From an uncultured Clostridia bacterium (lineage in GTDB: Bacteria > Bacillota > Clostridia > Christensenellales > UBA1242): 6,700 nucleotides of DNA. Where the stretch lies: contig CAMOHL010000043.1 of assembly GCA_946615295.1 (NCBI GenBank), positions 1-6,700 on the forward strand, given 5' to 3'. The translations under genes were made by a program, and so were the position numbers. The notes beneath the pieces were generated by a model. That model ran no database searches. It saw only the letters and a list, made by a program, of their open reading frames with translations, and had not been told where the DNA came from. The first letter of the stretch is position 1. The number at the start of each line of letters is the position of its first letter. Below, in pieces: positions 1 through 4,719 of the stretch.

Positions 1-656
1 CAACAATTCCAACAAAAAAGAGTCAAATTTTCTCAACAGCAACAGATAATCAACCTGGTGTTGACATTCATGTTTTGCAAGGTGAAAGAGAGTTTGCAAA
101 AGACAACAAAACTCTTGGAAGATTTAGTTTGAATGACATTCCACCTGCACCAAGAGGAGTTCCACAAATTGAAGTTACATTCGATATTGATGCAAACGGA
201 ATTGTTCATGTTTCAGCAAAAGATCTTGGAACAAACAAGGAACAAAGTATAACAATCACAGCAAGTAGCAATTTGAGTGAAGCCGACATTGACAAAGCTG
301 TAAACGAAGCAAAACAATTTGAAGAAGAAGATAAAAAGAGAAAAGAACTTGTTGATACAAAAAATCAAGGTGATGCATTTATTTTCCAACTTGAAAAAAT
401 GATGAAAGATGCAGGCGACAAGATTTCAGAAGAAGACAAGACAAAACTCAATGCTTCAATAGAAGAGGCAAAAAAAGATTTTGCAAGCGATGATCTTGAA
501 ACTGTAAAAAAGGCACTTGAAAAATTGCAACAAGACAGTCAAGAAATTGCAACAAAATTGTATCAAAATGCAAATGCTCAACAAAACGGAAATGGAACAA
601 CTGATGGAGATAACATTCATGTTGAACCAGATGATGTTAAAGTTGACAATAACTAA
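1..656 (+). CDS. dnaK: Hsp70 chaperone DnaK, C-terminal part (5' end outside window)
   Basis: This is the 3' part of the gene for the ATP-driven cytoplasmic chaperone DnaK, which binds exposed hydrophobic peptides and works with DnaJ and GrpE. The reading frame is open from base 3 and gives 217 residues before a TAA stop. It begins inside the substrate-binding beta domain (TIPTKKSQIFSTATDNQPGV), continues through the family-typical GVPQIEVTFDIDANGIVHVSAKD segment in pieces, and passes at about visible residue 85 into the charged helical lid (SEADIDKAVNEAKQFEEEDK). The ATPase domain lies upstream of the window. The tail is Asn/Gly/Asp-rich and ends HVEPDDVKVDNN, still acidic but not a close copy of the usual DAEFEEV-type ending. 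An ATG at 75 is internal and is not the start. dnaJ follows after 120 bases, the usual dnaK-dnaJ order. Confidence 0.97.
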   Translation, partial: TIPTKKSQIFSTATDNQPGVDIHVLQGEREFAKDNKTLGRFSLNDIPPAPRGVPQIEVTFDIDANGIVHVSAKDLGTNKEQSITITASSNLSEADIDKAVNEAKQFEEEDKKRKELVDTKNQGDAFIFQLEKMMKDAGDKISEEDKTKLNASIEEAKKDFASDDLETVKKALEKLQQDSQEIATKLYQNANAQQNGNGTTDGDNIHVEPDDVKVDNN

Positions 657-720
657 TTTTGAAAAACATTAAAAAAATATCAAAAAATGTTACAAAAACT
701 TATATAAAAATTAAATATTC

Positions 721-756
721 AAGGTAAAATAGGAAATTTTGTTCCTATTTTGCTTT
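721..756 (+). promoter_or_regulatory. Intergenic hairpin between dnaK and dnaJ, possible attenuator or RBS switch
   Basis: AAGGTAAAATAGGAA (721-735) can pair over 15 positions with TTCCTATTTTGCTTT (742-756), two of them G-U, around a 6-base loop. The inner 10 bp (726-735 with 742-751) are perfect. No clean T tract follows, so it is a weak terminator at best; it could stabilise the dnaK message end or partly reduce dnaJ expression. AAGGTAAAAT recurs exactly at 761-770, where it includes most of the dnaJ Shine-Dalgarno site (AAAGG, 760-764). The 3' arm could therefore pair with either copy. The hairpin is seen; its role is inferred. Confidence 0.6.
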
Positions 757-776
757 GTTAAAGGTAAAATTTTATT

Positions 777-1898
777 ATGGCAAAAAATTATTATGATGTG
801 CTAGGAGTTGACAAGTCAGCATCTCAAAGTGAGATAAAATCTGCATATTTTAAACTTGCAAAAAAATATCATCCAGATGTCAACAAAGAGCCCGAAGCAG
901 CAACAAAATTTAAGGAAATAAATGAAGCATATAGTTGTTTGAGTGATGAACAAAAAAGAAAAAACTATGACCAATTTGGCAGTGCAGAAGGCAATCCATT
1001 TCAAAATGCTGGTGGAACTGGTGGTTTTGACTTTGGTAGCTTTTCAGGAAACTTTGGTGGCTTTGACTTTGGTGATTTGTTTAGGGATTTTGGATTTGGT
1101 GGTTCATCTGCAAGAAGAAACTCAGCAGGCAGTGATATTGGACTAAAACTAAATTTGAGTTTTGAAGAAGCTGCTTTGGGCGTTACAAAGACATTTACTT
1201 TCACAAGAACTGAAAAGTGTGAACATTGCAAGGGAACAGGTGCAGAAGGTGGAGAAGTTAAAACCTGTCCAACATGTAACGGAACAGGTCAAGTTAGATA
1301 TTCACAAAATTCGATTTTTGGTAGAATTGTCAATGTTGGAACTTGTTCAAGTTGTAATGGAACAGGAAAGATTGCAAAAGACAAGTGTTCTGTTTGTGGT
1401 GGTAATGGTTCTGTCAAAAAGACAAGAACACTCACTGTATCAGTGCCAGCAGGTATTGACAATGGTCAACAAATGACAATTTCTGGCGAAGGTAACAGCC
1501 CTGCAGGAACAGTGCAAGCAGGTGATTTGATTATTCAAATTGCAGTTGCACCACACAAGATGCTTACAAGAAATGGTTTTGATTTGTATATAACAGTGCC
1601 AATTCCATTCACAACAAGTTTGCTTGGTGGTTCAATAGTTGTTCCAGTTGTAAAGGGAAAGGTAACAATGGATATTCCACCACTAACTCAAACGGGAACG
1701 GTGTTTACGATAAAGGGCAGAGGTATCAAAAAACTCAAAAAGAATGGAAATGGAGATTTGATTATTACAGTTACTGTTGAAATGCCAAAAACACTTGACA
1801 AAACAACAAAAGAAAAACTTGAAAGTGCAGTAAAAGATATTTCACAATCAAGTTACACAAAGTGCAAAGATTATGAGAACAAGATTTCAAAACTATAA
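777..1898 (+). CDS. dnaJ: Hsp40 co-chaperone DnaJ (type I)
   Basis: DnaJ delivers unfolded substrates to DnaK and stimulates its ATPase in the cytoplasm. At 373 residues it has full family length and every type I part in order: a J domain (about 1-68) with HPD at 32-34; a Gly/Phe-rich linker (about 70-109); a zinc domain with four CxxCxGxG-type repeats starting at Cys148, Cys164, Cys190 and Cys204, all cysteines present; then the two C-terminal substrate-binding beta domains and dimerisation tail. The ATG at 777 gives MAKNYYDVLG, the standard family start. Its ribosome site AAAGG (760-764) lies 12 bases upstream, rather far, and may be masked by pairing with 747-756. No G/C-containing terminator follows the gene; the next 3' structure with a T tract is the infC attenuator at 2097-2133. 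Confidence 0.98.
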   Translation: MAKNYYDVLGVDKSASQSEIKSAYFKLAKKYHPDVNKEPEAATKFKEINEAYSCLSDEQKRKNYDQFGSAEGNPFQNAGGTGGFDFGSFSGNFGGFDFGDLFRDFGFGGSSARRNSAGSDIGLKLNLSFEEAALGVTKTFTFTRTEKCEHCKGTGAEGGEVKTCPTCNGTGQVRYSQNSIFGRIVNVGTCSSCNGTGKIAKDKCSVCGGNGSVKKTRTLTVSVPAGIDNGQQMTISGEGNSPAGTVQAGDLIIQIAVAPHKMLTRNGFDLYITVPIPFTTSLLGGSIVVPVVKGKVTMDIPPLTQTGTVFTIKGRGIKKLKKNGNGDLIITVTVEMPKTLDKTTKEKLESAVKDISQSSYTKCKDYENKISKL

Positions 1899-1918
1899 AA
1901 AGCTATGAAAAATCAATA

Positions 1919-1934
1919 AATAATAATTATTATT
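1919..1934. repeat. 16-bp perfect A/T palindrome downstream of dnaJ
   Basis: AATAATAATTATTATT is a perfect self-complementary stretch 20 bases after the dnaJ stop. It has no G/C pair, no loop and no T tract behind it, so it is not a convincing terminator. In DNA this AT-rich the simplest reading is a low-complexity (AAT)n/(ATT)n run. Confidence 0.4.
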
Positions 1935-1950
1935 AACAAAAGAAAATATG

Positions 1951-1983
1951 TTGACAAATTATTGAAAAACCATTGACAACACA
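1951..1983 (+). repeat. Three 11-bp spaced TTGA(C/A)A repeats upstream of the infC operon
   Basis: TTGACA, TTGAAA and TTGACA begin at 1951, 1962 and 1973, steps of exactly 11 bases, about one helical turn. The last copy serves as the -35 box of the proposed infC promoter. Same-face repeats at this spacing are what a cooperatively binding regulator would need, but duplication of a -35-like motif or chance in AT-rich DNA is also possible. Confidence 0.45.
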
Positions 1984-1999
1984 ATCAAATTGTGATAAT
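1973..1999 (+). promoter_or_regulatory. Promoter of infC-rpmI-rplT
   Basis: A consensus -35 box TTGACA (1973-1978) is followed after 15 bases by an extended -10 element TGTGATAAT (1991-1999; TGn plus GATAAT, 5 of 6). An overlapping alternative -10, TAATAT (1996-2001), gives the ideal 17-base spacer but matches at only 4 of 6. Either places the transcript start near 2005-2009, so the infC leader would be about 140 bases, long enough for the attenuator described separately. Confidence 0.65.
1980..1994. promoter_or_regulatory. Operator-like inverted repeat in the infC promoter spacer
   Basis: CACAAT-CAA-ATTGTG is a perfect 6-bp inverted repeat with a 3-base centre. It fills the space between the -35 and -10 boxes and touches the extended -10 element. 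A protein bound here would block RNA polymerase. No regulator is encoded nearby, and a 12-base match in AT-rich DNA can arise by chance. Confidence 0.3.
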
Positions 2000-2005
2000 A
2001 TTATC

Positions 2006-2133
2006 TTGTTTTTAAGAAGAAGTATCCACTTCTCACCAGTCAGCAATCGCTAGATTAGGTTAAAAAATTATAATAATTTAGATGAATGATAATTTTAGTG
2101 GATAATTCTTTTAAGAAATTTATCCACTTTTTT
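2006..2133 (+). promoter_or_regulatory. L20-type leader (transcription attenuator) of infC-rpmI-rplT
   Basis: The leader holds competing RNA structures. Near its 5' end TATCCACT (2023-2030) can pair with AGTGGATA (2097-2104), and AAGAA (2014-2018) with TTCTT (2106-2110), forming an antiterminator. The same 3' segment instead forms the terminator with 2120-2128. A third hairpin, AGAAGT-ATCC-ACTTCT (2018-2033), would hide the antiterminator strand. Between them, ACC-AGTC-AGC / GCT-GATT-GGT (2035-2060) forms an irregular stem with bulged A at 2052 and 2057 and an AATC loop. In Firmicutes such leaders bind L20, product of the third gene here, through a stem resembling its 23S rRNA site and cause premature termination. 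The pairings are read from the sequence; assignment to the L20 leader family is by position and architecture, without a covariance-model search. Confidence 0.75.
2097..2133 (+). terminator. Intrinsic terminator within the infC leader
   Basis: AGTGGATAA (2097-2105) pairs perfectly with TTATCCACT (2120-2128); the stem continues with TTCT/AGAA around a TTTA loop, leaving A2118 and T2119 unpaired. Six T follow (2128-2133). It ends eight bases before the infC Shine-Dalgarno site, so it can only act as a conditional terminator of this operon, with a possible second effect on ribosome access. Confidence 0.8.
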
Positions 2134-2140
2134 GTGGAAT

Positions 2141-2147
2141 GGAGGAG
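2141..2147 (+). promoter_or_regulatory. Strong infC ribosome binding site that points to an ATT start
   Basis: GGAGGAG (2141-2147) is the strongest Shine-Dalgarno match in the window. It lies inside any frame started from the ATG at 2139, and so cannot serve that ATG, which has only GTGGA before it. Its GGAGG core ends five bases before the in-frame ATT at 2151. The site therefore argues for initiation at ATT. Confidence 0.75.
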
Positions 2148-2150
2148 CTA

Positions 2151-2663
2151 ATTATAAAAGATTTATTGATCAATGACCAAATTCGCATCAATGGAGATGT
2201 GAGAGTAGTTGGAGAAAATGGTGAACAACTTGGAATAATGAATATTCAAGAAGCAAAAGCTATTGCGGAAGAAAAATCGCTTGACCTTGCTGTAATCTCT
2301 CCAAATGCAGTTCCACCAGTTTGTAAAGTTATGAACTATGGAAAATATCGTTATGAACAACAAAAGAAAGAGAAAGAAGCAAAGAATAAACAAAAAACTA
2401 TTGAAACAAAAACAATAAGATTTGGACTTAACATAGGTGCTCACGATGTTGAATATCGTGCAAAACAGGCAAAAGATTTTTTGCTCAAGGGCAACAAGGT
2501 TAAGGCAAATATGCGACTTTCTGGTAGAGAAAATGCTTTTGCAGACAAAGGTATTGAAACTCTCAAAAATTTTGCTGAAATAATGGATGAATTTGCGACT
2601 GTTGAAGTTGCACCATTCAAAGAAGGTAGATATATCAATATGGTATTAGCGCCAAAAAAATAG
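2151..2663 (+). CDS. infC: Translation initiation factor IF-3, probable AUU start
   Basis: IF3 binds the 30S subunit, keeps 50S away and rejects wrong start codons and non-initiator tRNA. From ATT 2151 the protein is 170 residues: (I/M)IKDLLINDQIR matches the family beginning (for example MSKDFIINEQIR of Geobacillus, from memory) residue for residue. The N-domain contains EQLGI and SPNAVPPVCKVMNYGKYRYE, the family signature; a Lys/Glu-rich helical linker follows (QQKKEKEAKNKQK), then the C-domain ending in VLAPKK. An ATG at 2139 would add only MEEL, encoded over the Shine-Dalgarno site, so I reject it as the start. AUU initiation is a classic infC feature that lets IF3 repress its own translation. 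rpmI begins 18 bases after the TAG stop. If ATT is wrong, the gene starts at 2139. Confidence 0.95.
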   Translation: MIKDLLINDQIRINGDVRVVGENGEQLGIMNIQEAKAIAEEKSLDLAVISPNAVPPVCKVMNYGKYRYEQQKKEKEAKNKQKTIETKTIRFGLNIGAHDVEYRAKQAKDFLLKGNKVKANMRLSGRENAFADKGIETLKNFAEIMDEFATVEVAPFKEGRYINMVLAPKK

Positions 2664-2681
2664 TCTTAAAGGAGAAAAATT

Positions 2682-2879
2682 ATGCCAAAACAAAAATCAA
2701 AAAGAGCAGCAAGAAAGAGATTTCTTGTAACAAACAGTGGTCATGTTAAACATGCCAAACAAAATCGTCGTCATATATTGACAAAAAAAGCAACAAAAAG
2801 AAAGAGAATTGCTAGAAAGGATGTTGAACTTGCAAGCAAGAAGGAAACAGCAACCGTTAGAGCAATGATCCAAGAATAA
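2682..2879 (+). CDS. rpmI: 50S ribosomal protein L35 (bL35)
   Basis: L35 is a small, very basic protein of the large ribosomal subunit. The 65-residue product has the usual length and begins MPKQKSKRAARKRF, close to the family start, with the conserved core HILTKKATKRKR near residues 31-42. A good Shine-Dalgarno site, AAAGGAG (2668-2674), lies 7 bases before the ATG. It sits between infC and rplT as in most bacteria, and is expected to share the leader and the L20 feedback. Nothing is odd apart from a less basic C-terminal third ending in TVRAMIQE. Confidence 0.97.
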   Translation: MPKQKSKRAARKRFLVTNSGHVKHAKQNRRHILTKKATKRKRIARKDVELASKKETATVRAMIQE

Positions 2880-2893
2880 GAGAGGTGAATTGA

Positions 2894-3244
2894 ATGAGAA
2901 TTAAAAGAAGTGTTAATGCTTTGAAGAAAAGAAGAAAAATAATGAGAGCTGCAAAGGGCTATCGTGGTTCAAGAAATTCACTCTATAGAGTTGCAAAAGA
3001 AGCCGTTTTGAAAGCTCGTGCACATGCTTATATTGGAAGAAGACTCAAGAAAAGAGATATGAGAAGCCTTTGGATTGCTCGTATCAATGCAGCTTGCCGT
3101 CAAAATGATATAAGCTACAGCAAATTTATGCATGGACTTAAGGTTAACAACATCAATCTTAACAGAAAAGTTCTTGCTGAACTTGCAGTTAGTGATGCAA
3201 ATGCTTTTGCTGAACTTGTTAAAACAGCAAAAACAGCAAAATAA
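2894..3244 (+). CDS. rplT: 50S ribosomal protein L20 (bL20), also the likely operon repressor
   Basis: L20 binds 23S rRNA early and is essential for large-subunit assembly. The 116-residue product has normal length, with the basic N-terminal arm (RIKRSVNALKKRRKIMRAAKGYRG) and the conserved globular motif RSLWIARINAACR near residues 57-69. The Shine-Dalgarno site AGAGGTG (2881-2887) lies six bases before the ATG, and the gene follows rpmI by 14 bases. The C-terminus ends in a short KTAKTAK repeat. In Bacillus-type operons free L20 binds the infC leader and lowers expression of all three genes; the leader at 2006-2133 is consistent with that. A strong terminator starts 10 bases after the stop. 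Confidence 0.97.
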   Translation: MRIKRSVNALKKRRKIMRAAKGYRGSRNSLYRVAKEAVLKARAHAYIGRRLKKRDMRSLWIARINAACRQNDISYSKFMHGLKVNNINLNRKVLAELAVSDANAFAELVKTAKTAK

Positions 3245-3254
3245 GTAAAAAATT

Positions 3255-3273
3255 GCCCACTAGGGCTTTTTTT
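3255..3273 (+). terminator. Terminator of the infC-rpmI-rplT operon
   Basis: GCCC-ACTA-GGGC forms a short all-G/C stem with a 4-base loop, followed by seven T (3267-3273). A run of A at 3247-3252 can extend pairing into the T tract. The high G/C stem stands out in this AT-rich gap. Confidence 0.85.
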
Positions 3274-3348
3274 GTTGCATTAAAAAAATAACAATTTTTT
3301 TGCAGTGAATTTTATAAAAATATCTGCTTAATCTAATATACTTTTTGA

Positions 3349-3357
3349 TGATACAAT
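3349..3357 (+). promoter_or_regulatory. Candidate promoter for the transglutaminase-like gene
   Basis: TGATACAAT is an extended -10 element (TGn plus TACAAT, 5 of 6). The -35 region is weak: TTAATC at 3328-3333 with an 18-base spacer. Transcription would start near 3364 and give a leader of about 78 bases carrying the hairpin at 3387-3415. A second -10-like box, TATGAT (3431-3436), lies five bases before the gene's ATG and would instead give a leaderless message, but it has no recognisable -35. Confidence 0.45.
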
Positions 3358-3386
3358 ATATATTTTTTAGTAATACTTTAAGAAAC

Positions 3387-3423
3387 CAATACATATATTT
3401 TTTACTTATGTATTGTATTTTTT
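3387..3423 (+). terminator. T-tailed A/T hairpin in the leader of the transglutaminase-like gene
   Basis: CAATACATA (3387-3395) pairs perfectly with TATGTATTG (3407-3415) across an 11-base loop; TA and six T (3418-3423) follow. The form is that of an intrinsic terminator, but the stem has only two G/C pairs and would be weak. Placed 18 bases before the ATG, it could attenuate that gene. The rest of the 197-base gap 3245-3441 shows no coding sequence; the A7/T7 stretch with flanking TGCA at 3276-3304 could form a further weak hairpin. Confidence 0.4.
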
Positions 3424-3441
3424 GTGATTATATGATAATAT

Positions 3442-4629
3442 ATGAGTATGAAAACTTTTTTAGATTTAACAAATGAGAAAGAAGTAAGAAAATTTGTAAA
3501 TAATATAGAAGAAATTCAATTTTTGCAACTTTCATTATTTCACGACAAAAAATACACAAAAGATGCAACAAAAATGTTGCAAATTTTGGCTGATAATAGT
3601 GAATTGCTCAATGGAAAAGTAGATAGAATAACAATAAATCTTTTGAATGAAAGAATGCCAAAAGATTTGTTTATAGAATTGTATAATTTATACAAAAAAC
3701 TCGGAGATGCAGTTCAATACAATATTTATATTGAGCATAAATATCTTGATTCTGCATACGAAGACGGGCTTATCAAATGGGACATTGACACTATCTTAAA
3801 AGCAAATTTAGAAATTGAGAAAGTTTGCAAATTTATAAAATCAAGTAATTTTTCTCCAATGGAAGCATTGGCTTATGCACATAGATATGTATCAACAGTT
3901 GCAAAATATAACTCAACAAAAACAGATTATGGATATTGGCACAATAGCGACCAATTTTTTGTAGGTGCATTTTTAGATTTGCCTGAAATTGTTTGTATGG
4001 GCTATGCATCTTTGATGAAAGAGATTGTTGACACTCTTGATATGCCAGGCCTAAAATGTGATATGTTGTATGTCGATTTAGATTTCTTGAAAAAAGAAGG
4101 GACAGGCCGTCATGCAAGATGTTTTGTTACAATCAAAGATGAAAAATATGGTGTTGACCAAACAGTTTTTGATGATCCAACATGGGATAATATAAAAGAT
4201 GGCAATAAAATTTGTTCAAAATATGCAAATTTTGCAATGAGTAATGATTGTCATAAAATTGAGAATAATAAAAATTATTGGTTTTATCAACCTAAATTCA
4301 TAAATTTAGAAGACAATAAATCAACAAGAGTGCTGACTGAAAATCGTGCAGATGGTGTTGCATATTGCAACAGCAAAAATCAAATTGACCAATTTATGAT
4401 AGAAACTATCAATTTTAATGTTTTGCAAAAAGAACATCCAGAAAAGTCAGTTGCTGAAATTTATGAAATTCTAAACAAAATGGCAAAAATATCTTTTGAT
4501 GAGCAAACAAACAGGGGTTTTGATGGATATCTAAAACAAGAAGATTTGATTTTAACAAAAAATCAAGCAAATGAATTGTTTGAAATCAACAACAAAGCAA
4601 AAATTCAAGAGAGTGAAGAAACTTTGTAA
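3442..4629 (+). CDS. Transglutaminase-like (papain-fold) protein of unknown function
   Basis: I do not recognise a named gene. The 395-residue product has no signal peptide or membrane segment, so it is probably cytoplasmic. Residues 1-130 look alpha-helical and are without a motif I know. Residues about 137-250 resemble the transglutaminase core: FSPMEALAYAHRYV, then VCMGYASLM with Cys185 at a helix start, then GRHARCFVTI with His224, then YGVDQTVFDDPTWDN. The His224-Asp239 spacing of 15 equals that of the usual HAWN...VDxTW motif, so Cys185-His224-Asp239 would be the triad. Such folds include proteases, peptide-glycan hydrolases, amidases and cross-linking enzymes, so the reaction cannot be told. 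The C-terminal 90 residues are Asn/Lys/Glu-rich. There is no Shine-Dalgarno site before ATG 3442 or ATG 3448, unlike most neighbours. It is flanked by terminators and is likely monocistronic. Confidence 0.85.
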   Translation: MSMKTFLDLTNEKEVRKFVNNIEEIQFLQLSLFHDKKYTKDATKMLQILADNSELLNGKVDRITINLLNERMPKDLFIELYNLYKKLGDAVQYNIYIEHKYLDSAYEDGLIKWDIDTILKANLEIEKVCKFIKSSNFSPMEALAYAHRYVSTVAKYNSTKTDYGYWHNSDQFFVGAFLDLPEIVCMGYASLMKEIVDTLDMPGLKCDMLYVDLDFLKKEGTGRHARCFVTIKDEKYGVDQTVFDDPTWDNIKDGNKICSKYANFAMSNDCHKIENNKNYWFYQPKFINLEDNKSTRVLTENRADGVAYCNSKNQIDQFMIETINFNVLQKEHPEKSVAEIYEILNKMAKISFDEQTNRGFDGYLKQEDLILTKNQANELFEINNKAKIQESEETL

Positions 4630-4640
4630 AATATTTTTTA

Positions 4641-4679
4641 ACAAAATCTATTGAATAAATCAGTAGATTTTGTTTTTTT
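4641..4679 (+). terminator. Terminator after the transglutaminase-like gene
   Basis: ACAAAATCTA (4641-4650) pairs perfectly with TAGATTTTGT (4664-4673); four further pairs (one G-U) close a 5-base loop, and a seven-T tract (4673-4679) follows. It lies 12 bases after the TAA stop. The in-frame TTG at 4651 lies in this hairpin and is not a gene start. Confidence 0.85.
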
Positions 4680-4680
4680 A

Positions 4681-4689
4681 TGGTATAAT
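4681..4689 (+). promoter_or_regulatory. Extended -10 promoter of the RNA methyltransferase gene
   Basis: TGGTATAAT is a perfect extended -10 element (TGn-TATAAT). No -35 box stands at 17 bases, which is normal for extended -10 promoters; the T tract of the preceding terminator lies directly upstream. Transcription would begin near 4696, giving a short leader that carries the AAAGGAG site. Confidence 0.7.
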
Positions 4690-4719
4690 AATTTTGAATT
4701 CAAAGGAGTAATGTTTTTA

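Noticed and set aside
665..691. AACATT...AATGTT inverted repeat after dnaK
   Set aside because: Only six pairs with a 15-base A-rich loop and no T tract; expected by chance at this base composition.
1001..1231. Minus-strand open frame opposite dnaJ, and similar frames opposite infC, the methyltransferase and yebC
   Set aside because: They are antisense shadows of well-supported genes, low in complexity, with no ribosome sites and no recognisable domain.
1148..1420. Repeated Cys-x-x-Cys-x-Gly-x-Gly coding units as a DNA repeat array
   Set aside because: They are the normal four zinc-binding repeats of type I DnaJ, not a CRISPR or mobile repeat.
943..1476. Alternative-frame + strand open frames inside dnaJ
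   Set aside because: They overlap a full-length DnaJ in another frame; repeats such as the Gly/Phe-rich and zinc regions create open frames by chance.
2139..2150. ATG at 2139 as the IF3 start
   Set aside because: It would translate the Shine-Dalgarno sequence itself, lacks its own ribosome site, and adds four residues not found in the family start.
4651..4719. N-terminal extension of the methyltransferase from TTG 4651
   Set aside because: It lies in the loop side of a terminator and runs across the promoter; the ribosome site and family N-terminus support an ATG at 4711 or 4720.
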